NCBI GenBank assembly: GCA_015066295.1
Contig: SVOR01000007.1
Location: 1 to 55,104 of the forward strand
Source: Oscillospiraceae bacterium
GTDB lineage: Bacteria > Bacillota > Clostridia > Oscillospirales > Acutalibacteraceae
Direction of reading: 5' to 3'
Length of the DNA stretch: 55,104 nucleotides
Part shown: positions 1-8,691 of the stretch, piece by piece
How positions within the stretch are numbered: the first letter of the stretch is position 1
Layout of the letters: each line of letters begins with the position of its first letter
Notes under the pieces: model-generated
The model's input: the letters and a program-made list of their open reading frames with translations, nothing else
Database searches by the model: none
What the model was told of the DNA's origin: nothing
Made by a program: the position numbers and the translations under genes

Positions 1-15
1 AGTTGAATTTTTGGC

Positions 16-55
16 TGTGCGAGGCACAAAACGCAGTTAATCCTAACGGATTAAC
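16..55. repeat. Two adjacent small hairpins at window edge
   Basis: Two perfect inverted repeats lie side by side: TGTGC-GAG-GCACA (16-28) and GTTAATCC-TAAC-GGATTAAC (36-55). They follow the 3' end of rlmH and have no clean T-run, so they look more like part of an intergenic repeat than a plain terminator. The element is probably cut by the window edge. Confidence 0.4.
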
Positions 56-97
56 GAGTATTTTAACAATGCAAAGACGAAAATTGAGCCTTTAAAA

Positions 98-601
98 TCA
101 GGTTCGGATTATTCGTGTTTGCTTATGGTATGCCGAGCCCTCTTTAATTTTAAAGGCTCTGTATATTTGTTCGCACAGCATAACCCGTGCGAGCTGATGC
201 GGAAAAGTCATGGGTGACATTGAAAGTTTAAGGCCCCCAAGACGTTTTATATCGCTATGAAGTCCAAAGGAGCTACCTATTATAAACGTAATGGAGTTTT
301 GCCCCGTAAGCACCGTTTTATCGATATATCCGCTTAACGCCTCGCTATCAAGCTGTTTGCCCTCAATGCACATCGGCACCACAGCACTGCCCTTTGGTAT
401 CATTTTGATAATTTGTTCCGCTTCCTTTTTAAGCGCGGCCTCAATTAGCGCATCACTAGGATTTTCGGGCAGCTTTTGCGGTGTGAGCTCAACTATCTCA
501 AAATCACTATACCCCGAGAGGCGCTTTGTATATTCATCCACCGCATCGCGCCAATATTTTTCTTTTAGTTTGCCAAGTGCAATTATTCGTACCTTTATCA
601 T
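98..601 (-). CDS. rlmH: 23S rRNA (pseudouridine1915-N3)-methyltransferase RlmH
   Basis: SPOUT-family enzyme that methylates pseudouridine 1915 in helix 69 of 23S rRNA on the assembled 70S ribosome, using S-adenosylmethionine. The 167-residue product starts MIKVRIIALGKLKEKYW and carries the SPOUT knot signature FIIGSSFGL (about residues 106-114), then LSMSPMTFPHQLARVMLCEQIYRA and the nearly C-terminal YHK that usually ends the family. Here YHK is followed by seven extra residues, so the protein is slightly longer than usual. Its ATG overlaps the stop of the upstream walJ-like gene by four bases (ATGA), so the two are translationally coupled and transcribed with murA. Identification is firm; the short tail is the only oddity. 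Confidence 0.95.
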   Translation of the reverse strand: MIKVRIIALGKLKEKYWRDAVDEYTKRLSGYSDFEIVELTPQKLPENPSDALIEAALKKEAEQIIKMIPKGSAVVPMCIEGKQLDSEALSGYIDKTVLTGQNSITFIIGSSFGLHSDIKRLGGLKLSMSPMTFPHQLARVMLCEQIYRAFKIKEGSAYHKQTRIIRT

Positions 602-1386
602 AACACCATCATTTTTCCACCGCTTGCCGAAGCCACGGTTAATATGTAGTCCTCGTTTTCCTTAGCCGCTATATCGGCAAAGGCATTTTTTGCCGACGAG
701 AGTGCCAAAGCGGGCAGATTATTGTGTTGACTTAAATGCCCCAACACAAACCTCGTAGTGCCGCCCTCTAAAAGCCCCACCAATTCGGCGGCGCAGGCGT
801 TGTTTGAAAGGTGACCGTAATCACTCATTATTCTTATTTTAAGCTCGGGCGGATAGGGTCCGTTTTTAAGCATTTTAAGGTCGTGATTTGATTCGATTAA
901 GCACAAATCGCTACCCATTAAGCTCTGTCTTATTGCATCGGTCACAACGCCCGTATCGGTGCAGACCGCAATTTTTCGGTTGTCGGGCATATTAAAGGTG
1001 TAGCCGCTCGCACCCACGCAGTCGTGACTGATTGCAAAGCGGTTTATTACGATATCGGCTATTTCTACCGAATTATCCCCGATTTCAATAACCTCGGCAC
1101 CCGCAGGCAGCTTGCCCTTTTCGACAAGCGCCTTAATAGTATCGCTCGACGCGATAAGCGGTACCTTTAACTTTTTAAGAAGCGGGCAAAGACCTTTAAT
1201 ATGGTCGATATGCTCGTGTGTGACGCATATTGCCGATATTTTTTCTGCCTCGATACCCTGCTTGTCAGCGGCAGTTAAAATAGCCTTACCAGAAGCCCCC
1301 GCATCAACAAGTATGCCGCCCTTTGCGGTGCCTATATATGTACTGTTGCCTGTGCTTCCGCTAAAAAAAGTGCAAAATCTTGCCAT
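598..1386 (-). CDS. MBL-fold metallohydrolase, WalJ/YycJ-like
   Basis: Cytoplasmic metallo-beta-lactamase-fold protein of 262 residues. The start MARFCTFFSGSTGNS at 1386 is preferred over an in-frame codon 18 residues upstream because it has a strong GGGGGAG ribosome site and begins with the family's conserved SGSxGNS motif. The metal-binding motif THEHIDH is at about residues 57-63, with further ligands in FAISHDCVGASGYTF, CTDTG and the late GHLSQHN. WalJ homologues in Firmicutes are linked to the WalRK cell-wall stress system and possibly to DNA repair or division; no WalRK genes are visible here. It lies between murA (57 bases upstream) and rlmH (4-base overlap), so an operon murA-walJ-rlmH is likely. 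The molecular substrate is not known. Confidence 0.85.
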   Translation of the reverse strand: MARFCTFFSGSTGNSTYIGTAKGGILVDAGASGKAILTAADKQGIEAEKISAICVTHEHIDHIKGLCPLLKKLKVPLIASSDTIKALVEKGKLPAGAEVIEIGDNSVEIADIVINRFAISHDCVGASGYTFNMPDNRKIAVCTDTGVVTDAIRQSLMGSDLCLIESNHDLKMLKNGPYPPELKIRIMSDYGHLSNNACAAELVGLLEGGTTRFVLGHLSQHNNLPALALSSAKNAFADIAAKENEDYILTVASASGGKMMVL

Positions 1387-1443
1387 GCGCGCTCCCCCCT
1401 TAAAACTTTTATAAAAAGCGGCTGTTTGCACAGCCGCCATAAT

Positions 1444-2727
1444 TTACTCTGCTTTAGTATTTGTAAAATCAACAGATGACTCTCTGCGGATATCGGCGCC
1501 GAGCGACACGAACTTTTCTACGACCTTTTCGTAGCCGCGGTCGATATGTCCGCTATCCTCAACCACCGTTGTGCCCTCTGCCATAAGGCCTGCAATAAGC
1601 ATTGCGGCACCTGCTCTGAGGTCTACCGCCTTGACGGGAGCGGGACGAAGCTTGTCCACACCTGTGATAACCGCCATTTTACCGTCAACCTGAACGCTTG
1701 CGCCCATGAGAGTGAGTTGCTCAACATATCTGAAACGGCTATCCCAAACGCCCTCGGTAACTATGCTTGTGCCATCGGCTATGGTTAGCACCGTTGCCAT
1801 TTGTGGCTGCATATCGGTCGGAAAACCGGGATGCGGCATTGTTTTAACGTTGCATTTTTTAGGACGAGTGGGCATATTAACCCTTACCGCCTCGTCGAAT
1901 TCTTCAATTTCGGCACCTGTTTCGGCAAGCTTAGCAATAATTGACTCCAAATGCTTGGGTATTACGTTTGTTATTGTAACGTCACCCTGTGTGGCAACGG
2001 CTGCTGCCATATAGGTGCCCGCTTCGATTTGGTCGGGTATAATACTATAGGTAGTGCCGTGCAATGAATCAACACCGCGAATTTTAATAACGTTTGTGCC
2101 GGCACCCATTATATTGGCGCCCATTGAGTTTAAGAAGTTTGCCAAATCAACGATATGCGGCTCACGCGCGGCATTCTCGATTATTGTTGTACCGCGAGCC
2201 TTAACCGCCGCTAACATAATATTAACGGTAGCTCCAACCGACACAACGTCAAGGTAGATGGAGCATCCGCCAAGCTTTTGCGAGCGAGCATCCACCATAC
2301 CGTTATCTATAGTCACCTTGGCACCGAGTGCCTCGAAGCCCTTTATGTGCTGGTCAATAGGTCTAACGCCAAAGTCACAGCCACCGGGAGGCGCAACGCG
2401 TGCACGGCCAAATCTGCCGAGCAGTGCGCCGAGGAAATAACTTGAAGCACGCATGCCCTGTGTCATTTCCTTGGAAACATAGAAGGAGTTTACGTTTGTG
2501 GGGTTGATTTCTACCGTTGAGGAATCTATAAAGCGTACCTTAGCGCCTAATTCTTTAAGCGCCGTGCATATAGCGGTTACGTCGGATATTTCGGGAAGAT
2601 TCTCGATTACACAAGGACTTTCCGCCAACAAAACACCGGGGAGAATTGCAACGGCCGCATTCTTTGCGCCGCTTATCCTCACGCTGCCCTTTAAGGCCTT
2701 GCCGCCATTAATAACAAACTTTACCAC
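1444..2727 (-). CDS. murA: UDP-N-acetylglucosamine 1-carboxyvinyltransferase MurA
   Basis: First committed step of peptidoglycan synthesis: transfers enolpyruvate from PEP to UDP-GlcNAc in the cytoplasm. About 427 residues, the normal length. Seen in the sequence: N-terminal ISGAKNAA, with the Lys-Asn pair that contacts substrate; RVAPPGGCDFGVRPIDQHIKG, holding the loop Cys that fosfomycin alkylates; and the late EDSGHIDRGYE. I chose the GTG at 2727, eight bases after GGAG; a GTG three codons upstream abuts that ribosome site. The catalytic Cys is present, so fosfomycin sensitivity at the target is expected. A consensus promoter lies about 65 bases upstream. The gene leads a wall-related cluster with walJ and rlmH. 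Confidence 0.95.
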   Translation of the reverse strand: MVKFVINGGKALKGSVRISGAKNAAVAILPGVLLAESPCVIENLPEISDVTAICTALKELGAKVRFIDSSTVEINPTNVNSFYVSKEMTQGMRASSYFLGALLGRFGRARVAPPGGCDFGVRPIDQHIKGFEALGAKVTIDNGMVDARSQKLGGCSIYLDVVSVGATVNIMLAAVKARGTTIIENAAREPHIVDLANFLNSMGANIMGAGTNVIKIRGVDSLHGTTYSIIPDQIEAGTYMAAAVATQGDVTITNVIPKHLESIIAKLAETGAEIEEFDEAVRVNMPTRPKKCNVKTMPHPGFPTDMQPQMATVLTIADGTSIVTEGVWDSRFRYVEQLTLMGASVQVDGKMAVITGVDKLRPAPVKAVDLRAGAAMLIAGLMAEGTTVVEDSGHIDRGYEKVVEKFVSLGADIRRESSVDFTNTKAE

Positions 2728-2790
2728 AAAAGGCACTCCTTTCTTTTAATCTACAACAAAACACAGGTATACATAACATATGCCCTTTGT

Positions 2791-2819
2791 ATTATATACG
2801 AAATAGCATATATTGTCAA
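2791..2819 (-). promoter_or_regulatory. Consensus sigma-A promoter for murA operon
   Basis: Read on the minus strand, TTGACA (2819-2814), a 17-base spacer and TATAAT (2796-2791): six of six matches in both boxes with ideal spacing. It points at murA. Confidence 0.85.
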
Positions 2820-2937
2820 TTTTATTTTTTTGGTCGCAACTTATTGTGTGTTTTATATTTTTTAAAATTAACACTTCTATTTTAAGGCAATATTTGGTAT
2901 AATAATTAAATGGTATATATTTTTGTGAGGTTTCATT

Positions 2938-3696
2938 ATGAATATAACGGTTAAAGGCTTAAATATAAACTATGAAGAGGTCGGCTCGGGTGACGGTATT
3001 TTGCTGCTTCACGGATGGGGCTCGTCAAATCAGGTTTATAAAGGCATTATGAATTTAATGAAGGATAAGTACCGACTTGTCGCCCCCGATTTTCCCGGTT
3101 GTGGCGGGTCACAGACCATGCCGACACCCTGGACGCTTGACGATTACGTTGATTTTGTTCTTGAATTTATGGAAAAGGTCAACCTAAAAAATCCGATTTT
3201 GGTTGGTCACTCGCACGGCGGACGCGTATCGCTTAAATTGGCGGCCGACAAAAAGGTGTTGCCACCCAAAATTATTCTTTTGGATTCGGCAGGTCTTATT
3301 CCTGTAAAAACCTTCAAACAAAAATTCCGTGCCAAAAGCTTTAAATTTATAAAAGCGGTTTTAACCTTGCCGCTAATTAAAAACTTCTCGGGTGGGCTAC
3401 TCGAAAAGGCACGCAACCACTACGGCTCGGCAGATTATAATGCCGCACCACCGGTTCTCAGACAAACACTTGTAAGTCTTGTCAACACCGACCTTAGAGA
3501 TATTATTCCGAACATAGACTGCCCCACACTTCTTATTTGGGGCGACAAGGACACAGCGACACCGCTTAGTGATGCAAAAATAATCGAGAGTCTAATAAAG
3601 GACAGTGGTCTTTGTGTGCTTGAGGGCGCAGGTCACTTCGCCTTTTGTGAACAGCCCTTTAGGGCACACGCCATTATAAAAAGCTTCTTAGGATAG
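2938..3696 (+). CDS. Alpha/beta hydrolase
   Basis: A 252-residue cytoplasmic alpha/beta-hydrolase-fold protein with no signal peptide. The oxyanion motif LLLHGWGSS (about residues 22-30), nucleophile elbow GHSHGGR (about 89-95), acid LIWGDKDTATP (about 200) and catalytic His in EGAGHFAFCEQP (about 230) form a complete Ser-Asp-His triad. Family members include esterases, C-C hydrolases and haloperoxidase-like enzymes, so the substrate cannot be read from sequence. The start is set by GTGAGG seven bases before ATG, with a TATAAT at 2898-2903. It is 13 bases upstream of the MurF-like gene and likely co-transcribed with it, ddl and the CDF exporter. Confidence 0.85.
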   Translation: MNITVKGLNINYEEVGSGDGILLLHGWGSSNQVYKGIMNLMKDKYRLVAPDFPGCGGSQTMPTPWTLDDYVDFVLEFMEKVNLKNPILVGHSHGGRVSLKLAADKKVLPPKIILLDSAGLIPVKTFKQKFRAKSFKFIKAVLTLPLIKNFSGGLLEKARNHYGSADYNAAPPVLRQTLVSLVNTDLRDIIPNIDCPTLLIWGDKDTATPLSDAKIIESLIKDSGLCVLEGAGHFAFCEQPFRAHAIIKSFLG

Positions 3697-3709
3697 AGAG
3701 GTAAAACAC

Positions 3710-5281
3710 ATGAACGAAAAGATTTATATAGCTATTTGCATTATTGCGGCAATTATCCCCTTCTTTTCATCTTACCGTCAATTGCAGATGCTTCAACAAA
3801 ACTCATACTTCCCGTCACGTTATATGAAGTGGGTTTACGACTCCTTCTTTACACCCTTTACGGGACTCACAATCGTCTTTTGCGCGTTATCGATAATAAT
3901 TCGTTTTAACTACGTTATCGACCTTATTATTGTCTGCGCGTTGTTGTTGATTCATATTGCCGACTCAATTTTAACCTATAAAAAATCAATCAAAAAGCTG
4001 GTGTTTACAGCACGCATTCAGCGCATCTTGATTTGTCAGACTTTAATTATGCTGGCCGCTTTATTGTTTGCAATAAACACAACAAATATTGCAAAGGGTG
4101 TTTGCTTCTCAATTTTGCTTCTCCTAAGTGTATTCTCGCCCCTGCTTACTCTTATCGACTGGGCAGTAACCTGGCCGATAGAAAAGGCATTTAACCTTTA
4201 CTATAAATACGATGCCGAGGAGAAAATCGATGCTTGCAAAAACTTAACCGTAATTGGCGTTACGGGCAGCTACGGCAAAACAAGTACAAAGTTTATTTTG
4301 GCCCGTCTGCTTAGCGAAAAATACAACGTTCTTACAACACCGCTCAGCTACAACACCACACTCGGCGTTGTTAAGACCGTACGAAATGACCTTCGCGCAC
4401 ATCACGAGGTGTTTATCTGCGAGATGGGTGCTAAAAACATCGGTGACATTAAGGAAATCTGCGACGTTGTAAAGCCCCAAATGGGTCTTATAACCTCGGT
4501 TGGTCCTCAGCACCTCGAAACCTTTAAGACTACCCAAAACGTTTTTAAAACCAAGTTTGAGCTTTACGATGCCGTTAAAAGCAAAAACGGCGACGTCTTT
4601 GTTAATGCCGACAGTGAGCTTATTGCAAGCGGTATCGAAAACAAAGACTGCATAGCCTACGGCACCGAAGGCAATATGTACTACGCCGAGAATATACGCT
4701 ATTCTAAAAACGGCTCTACCTTCACGATAGTGCTTGAAACCGAGAAAATAGAGGTTACAACACGTCTGCTCGGTCACCACAACGTGGTTAACATTGTAGG
4801 TGCCGCCGCTATTGCTTATAAAATGGGTGTTACGCCCGAGCAAATTAAGTTTGCCATCAGCCGACTTGAGCCTACCGAGCATCGCCTTGAAATCAAAAGC
4901 AGTGTTGCAGGCTCTACCATGCTTGACGATGCCTACAACGCCAACCCCGAGGGCTGTATTGAGGCGGTAAAGGTGCTTTCTCACTTTGAGGGTATGCAAA
5001 AGGTTATCATCACTCCCGGTCTTGTTGAGCTGGGCGACCAAGAATATGACTTTAACTATAAATTAGGTCTTGCCGCGACAAAGGTTTGTGATATAATAAT
5101 TTTGGTTGGTAAGAAACGCTCGGTACCCTTTACCGATGCTATCGCTACCACCGATTTTGACAGCGAAAGAGTTTTTGTGACAGAAAGCTTTATGGATGCT
5201 ATGAGCATCTACTCACGCTTTGCCGACAAAAACACCGTCGTGCTTGTTGAAAACGACCTGCCCGATAACTATTTGAACTAA
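3710..5281 (+). CDS. Membrane-anchored MurF-like Mur ligase
   Basis: Probable UDP-MurNAc-tripeptide:D-Ala-D-Ala ligase, the step after Ddl in wall precursor synthesis. Residues 1-155 form about five membrane segments (for example IYIAICIIAAIIPFF and ILICQTLIMLAALLF). The Mur ligase core follows: ATP loop VTGSYGKTSTK (about 183-193), TTPLSYNTTLGV, the middle motif ITSVGPQHLETF with its His, then AAAIAYKMGV and the C-terminal DDAYNANPEG, which is the MurF signature for the ligase domain. Soluble MurF has a small UDP-substrate domain where this one has the membrane domain, giving 523 rather than about 450 residues. Direct linkage to ddl (14 bases downstream) supports MurF activity. A related non-MurF Mur ligase is the main alternative; MurT is less likely because no Cys4 zinc motif is seen. 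Confidence 0.75.
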   Translation: MNEKIYIAICIIAAIIPFFSSYRQLQMLQQNSYFPSRYMKWVYDSFFTPFTGLTIVFCALSIIIRFNYVIDLIIVCALLLIHIADSILTYKKSIKKLVFTARIQRILICQTLIMLAALLFAINTTNIAKGVCFSILLLLSVFSPLLTLIDWAVTWPIEKAFNLYYKYDAEEKIDACKNLTVIGVTGSYGKTSTKFILARLLSEKYNVLTTPLSYNTTLGVVKTVRNDLRAHHEVFICEMGAKNIGDIKEICDVVKPQMGLITSVGPQHLETFKTTQNVFKTKFELYDAVKSKNGDVFVNADSELIASGIENKDCIAYGTEGNMYYAENIRYSKNGSTFTIVLETEKIEVTTRLLGHHNVVNIVGAAAIAYKMGVTPEQIKFAISRLEPTEHRLEIKSSVAGSTMLDDAYNANPEGCIEAVKVLSHFEGMQKVIITPGLVELGDQEYDFNYKLGLAATKVCDIIILVGKKRSVPFTDAIATTDFDSERVFVTESFMDAMSIYSRFADKNTVVLVENDLPDNYLN

Positions 5282-5294
5282 CGGAGAGATTTTT

Positions 5295-6473
5295 ATGAAA
5301 ACTAATTTAGCTGTTATTTTTGGTTGCCGTTCGGTTGAGCATGAGGTTGCAATTATTTCTGCAGTTCAGGCAATGCGTTCGGTTAACAAAGAAAAATATA
5401 ACCTTATCCCCCTTTACGTTACAAAAGGTGGAGAGATTTATACGGGTGATGCACTAACCGAAATTGAAGAATTCCGCGATATGCCGACACTTCTTTCAAA
5501 ACTTACCCCCGTAAGCCTTATTCGCAAAGACGGTGCAGTTTATATGAAGTATATCGGTGCCAAAAGCTTTTTTAAGAAGGACGTAATTCTTGACGTTGCC
5601 TTCCCGATAGTTCACGGCACCAACTGTGAGGACGGCACCATTGCAGGCTATCTTGAATTCTTAGGGTTGCCTTACGTCGGTTGTGATATTTTATCGGCAG
5701 CCGTCGGTATGGATAAGGCGGTTTTCAAGGACGTACTTAAAGCCGCAGGACTCCCCGTTTTGCCCTGCCTTAGATTTACTGCTCGCGAATATAACGATAA
5801 CGGCGAAGCGCTTTTAAAGAATATCGCAGCAAAGCTCGGCTTCCCCGTAATTGTAAAGCCGATAAATTTGGGCTCGAGCGTTGGCATCACCAAGGCTCAT
5901 GATATGGACGGACTCGTTGACGCCATAAACCTTGCAATTTCTTTTTCGGATAAGGTTTTGGTTGAGCACGCCGTTAATAATCTGCGTGAAATCAACTGTT
6001 CAGTTTTGGGCGACCGCGACGAGTGTCAGGCATCGGTTTGTGAAGAGCCCTTTATGAATGATGAAATTCTATCCTACGAGGATAAATATATGGGCGGCGG
6101 CAAGCAAAAGGGTATGGCATCGCTTGGCAGAAAGCTTCCTGCCGATATCCCCGAGGATGCCGCTACCGCTATAAGAGAGCTTTCCTGTAAAATCTTTAAA
6201 ACACTGGGTTGTAACGGTGTTGTTCGTATCGACTATCTCGTTGATAACGACACAGGCAAGGTTTACGCCAACGAAATTAACACCATCCCCGGCTCGCTTT
6301 CCTTCTATTTATGGGAGGCTACAGGTCTTAGCTACACCGATATGATAGATAAGCTAATTGCCCTCGCCTTCCGCAGACAGCGAAATCGCGATAATCTCAC
6401 CTTTACCATTGAAACCAATATCCTTTCGGGTGTTTCTTTTGGCACAAAGGGTGCAAAGGGAAGTAAAATGTAA
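5295..6473 (+). CDS. ddl: D-alanine--D-alanine ligase Ddl
   Basis: ATP-grasp ligase that joins two D-alanines for peptidoglycan precursors. It opens with LAVIFGCRSVEHEVAIISA, the family's N-terminal substrate motif, followed by FPIVHGTNCEDGTIAGYLEFLGLPYVG, the ATP-grasp lysine region FPVIVKPINLGSSVGITKA (about residues 183-201), LVEHAVNNLREINCSVLG and the Mg2+-binding stretch RIDYLV...NEINTIPG (about 315-340). At 392 residues it is longer than typical soluble Ddl, mainly at the C-terminus, which ends in a low-homology tail. The YEDKY stretch in the omega loop resembles D-Ala-D-Ala enzymes rather than the D-lactate VanA type. A GGAGAG ribosome site precedes ATG. It sits between the MurF-like gene and the CDF gene; the latter overlaps its stop by one base. 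Confidence 0.93.
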   Translation: MKTNLAVIFGCRSVEHEVAIISAVQAMRSVNKEKYNLIPLYVTKGGEIYTGDALTEIEEFRDMPTLLSKLTPVSLIRKDGAVYMKYIGAKSFFKKDVILDVAFPIVHGTNCEDGTIAGYLEFLGLPYVGCDILSAAVGMDKAVFKDVLKAAGLPVLPCLRFTAREYNDNGEALLKNIAAKLGFPVIVKPINLGSSVGITKAHDMDGLVDAINLAISFSDKVLVEHAVNNLREINCSVLGDRDECQASVCEEPFMNDEILSYEDKYMGGGKQKGMASLGRKLPADIPEDAATAIRELSCKIFKTLGCNGVVRIDYLVDNDTGKVYANEINTIPGSLSFYLWEATGLSYTDMIDKLIALAFRRQRNRDNLTFTIETNILSGVSFGTKGAKGSKM

Positions 6474-7657
6474 TGACAAATCTATTGGTTCGGTTGTTTG
6501 TTAAAAACAACAACGATATTAAAAATCCTATGGTTAGAAATGCCTACGGCACCCTCGGCGGTGTTGTAGGCATTATATGCAACCTTTTGCTTTGCAGTGC
6601 AAAAATTGCCGTGGGACTCCTTGCAGGCAGTATTTCAATTATTGCCGACGGCTTTAATAACCTTACCGATATGGGCTCGTCGGTTATAACCATGCTCGGC
6701 TTTCGCTTGGCCGCCAAGCCCGCCGACCGCGACCACCCTTATGGGCACGGACGAATCGAATATATGTCGGCATTTATCGTAGCCGCGCTTATAATTCTTG
6801 TGGGAATTGAGCTTATGAAGGAATCGGTAACCGCCCTTACCGGAAATGCGGCAAACCCGATTTACGACACCGTTACAATAATTATATTGGCAGTATCGGT
6901 TCTGATAAAATTCTGGCTTTTCCTATTTAATCGCAAATTAGGCAAGAAAATCGACTCGGGCTCGCTTAAAGCGACGGCGCAGGACTCGGTTAACGACGCC
7001 CTTACAACTACCGCAGTGCTTGTAAGCGTAATTATTTCCAAAATATTCGTTCTGCCCTTTAACCTCGATGCCGTCATCGGTATTGCGGTGGCGGTGTTTA
7101 TAATTCTCTCGGGCTTTAACTCCGCAAAAGAAACAATGGGCAGCATACTCGGCGGTCCGCCCGACGAAAAGCTCGTTGAGGATATTAAGCACTACATACT
7201 CTCCTTTGAGGACTTTTTAGGCGTTCACGACCTTATTGTTCATAACTACGGCCCAGGCAGACAGTTTGCATCGGTACACGTTGAGGTGCCGCATAACGTA
7301 GATATTGTCGCCTGCCACGAGCGTATTGATATTTGCGAAAAGTTGGTTTTTGAAAAATTCGGCATTGAGCTTGTAATACACATGGACCCCGTCGAGACCG
7401 ACAACGCACAGATAAACGAGGCAAAACAGGTAATTATCACACAATTAACCGCCATTGATCCCTCTTTAACGCTACACGACTTCCGTATGACACCCAAGTC
7501 TAAAAACCGCACCAACTTTATTTTTGACGTTGTGTTGCCGAGCGGCTGCTCCCTTACCGAGGATTATATAAAGGCAGAAATTGATGCCGCCGCAAAAAGA
7601 ATTAATAAGGGCTACTACTGTGTTATAACCTTTGATAAGGATTATACAGGCAAATAA
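6473..7657 (+). CDS. Cation diffusion facilitator, probably Mn2+ exporter
   Basis: Inner-membrane proton-driven divalent metal exporter of the CDF family, 394 residues: about six membrane helices in residues 25-230, then a cytoplasmic metal-binding domain (GGPPDEKLVEDIKHYILSF onward). Helix 2 carries ADGFNNLTD and helix 5 carries DSVND, giving Asn-xxx-Asp plus Asp-xxx-Asp at the transport site. That ND-DD set is described for Mn2+-selective CDFs such as pneumococcal MntE, whereas Zn2+ types have His/Asp. The loop HPYGHGRIEY is the usual CDF signature. The ATG overlaps the ddl stop (TAATG), so it is the last gene of this operon and ends at the terminator near 7690. Mn2+ selectivity is inferred from these four residues only. 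Confidence 0.85.
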   Translation: MTNLLVRLFVKNNNDIKNPMVRNAYGTLGGVVGIICNLLLCSAKIAVGLLAGSISIIADGFNNLTDMGSSVITMLGFRLAAKPADRDHPYGHGRIEYMSAFIVAALIILVGIELMKESVTALTGNAANPIYDTVTIIILAVSVLIKFWLFLFNRKLGKKIDSGSLKATAQDSVNDALTTTAVLVSVIISKIFVLPFNLDAVIGIAVAVFIILSGFNSAKETMGSILGGPPDEKLVEDIKHYILSFEDFLGVHDLIVHNYGPGRQFASVHVEVPHNVDIVACHERIDICEKLVFEKFGIELVIHMDPVETDNAQINEAKQVIITQLTAIDPSLTLHDFRMTPKSKNRTNFIFDVVLPSGCSLTEDYIKAEIDAAAKRINKGYYCVITFDKDYTGK

Positions 7658-7671
7658 AATAAGCAAAAACA

Positions 7672-7707
7672 AAAAGAGCTTTAGGGTGAAAACCCTAAAG
7701 CTCTTTT
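7672..7707. terminator. Bidirectional intrinsic terminator
   Basis: Perfect 15-bp stem (7672-7686 with 7693-7707) around a TGAAAA loop, with T-rich flanks on both sides. It separates the CDF gene (+) from the GH5 reading frame (-) and is the first terminator after the giant gene/GH5 frame. Confidence 0.9.
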
Positions 7708-7725
7708 ATTTTTATCTGCACATTA

Positions 7726-8691
7726 TTATCTTAAAAACAGTGCATCTAAAGCGGTTTCGTCCCACTTTTGGGTAGAAAAAAGACTTGTTTTTCGATAGAG
7801 GGACATAGAACCCTCGGAATCATATTCACCGTAATACTGCCAATAAGTCCAAGGAATATTATTATCTTTACAGAAGGTTGTAATTCCGCTAAGATATGTC
7901 TTTATATCCGCATCTGTCGCTTTGTCAAGATTTACACCAAACTCATTTAGAACAACCGGTATGCCTGTTTTTTCCATAAACTTTTTAATCTCGCCAAAAT
8001 CATAGCTGGTAGCGCTTTCGAAGCCACCTTGTGCTGCAAGAGTGGTTGTCTGACCACCGAGGCCTGCCCACGAGAAATTCTGGTGAGTGAAGTTATACGG
8101 CGCGTATTCATGTATTGCAACAGCGAGGTTATCGTCATCAGGAAGGGATAACGCACTAAGCTTCCATGCCTTGTTTCCGTCAGCAGTACAACAGATGATA
8201 AGACGGTCTGCGTTATTTGAGCCTGTATCACGGATAATTTTAATTGCATCAGCTTGCATCTTGTTTAGAGCGCTATCCGACAGATATTTTTGTGGAGCAC
8301 CGTTTGTATACCACGGCTCATTGAGCAGCTCGAAAATGAGTTTATCCGAATAGTCCTTGTATCGATTTGCAACCTGAGTCCAACAATAGAGGAACTCTTC
8401 AATATCATTTTGCTCTTCACCTATATAGAACCATCCGTGGAAATCAAGTATTACGTACAGGTCGTTCTTTATGGCAAGTTCTATGCCTGTATCAACATAT
8501 TGCATTATCTGCTCAGTTGTATAGTCGTAGTTGCCAGTCGATGCTTCATAGTAAGCGGTATAGAAATTGACGGGGATACGTACATGGTCAAATCCCTGTG
8601 CCTTTATATTAGTATAAGTTGACTCTTTGGTAACATTATCAATACCTCTTTCAAAGAAGCCGTAAGGATTGTCGGATAGGAATGTTTCCAT
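7726..8691 (-). CDS. GH5 cellulase domain, continuing the giant reading frame after TGA
   Basis: Glycoside hydrolase family 5 (endoglucanase-like) catalytic domain. Both catalytic glutamates are present: acid/base in FELLNEPW (about residue 126) and nucleophile in VVLNEFGV (about 251); ILDFHGW, HEYAP and WTYWQYYGE are further GH5 motifs. The first available ATG is at 8691, but homology clearly starts earlier: the codons between it and the upstream TGA (8731-8733) read LTLPFSKGINVNC, which is the first barrel strand of GH5. An ATG start would remove that strand, has no properly spaced ribosome site (AAAGG is about 15 bases away) and lacks a signal peptide. Frame is shared with the 2080-residue gene upstream. 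So this is either the C-terminal domain of a fusion broken by a nonsense codon, or one reached by readthrough. Confidence 0.8.
   Translation of the reverse strand: METFLSDNPYGFFERGIDNVTKESTYTNIKAQGFDHVRIPVNFYTAYYEASTGNYDYTTEQIMQYVDTGIELAIKNDLYVILDFHGWFYIGEEQNDIEEFLYCWTQVANRYKDYSDKLIFELLNEPWYTNGAPQKYLSDSALNKMQADAIKIIRDTGSNNADRLIICCTADGNKAWKLSALSLPDDDNLAVAIHEYAPYNFTHQNFSWAGLGGQTTTLAAQGGFESATSYDFGEIKKFMEKTGIPVVLNEFGVNLDKATDADIKTYLSGITTFCKDNNIPWTYWQYYGEYDSEGSMSLYRKTSLFSTQKWDETALDALFLR

Noticed and set aside
4244..5041. 265-codon ORF antisense to the MurF-like gene
   Set aside because: Shadow of the Mur ligase frame, which has all family motifs; the antisense product is low in family features and has no ribosome site.
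5295..6473. D-alanine--D-lactate (Van-type) ligase
   Set aside because: The omega-loop YEDKY pattern fits D-Ala-D-Ala enzymes, and no vanH or vanX genes are adjacent.
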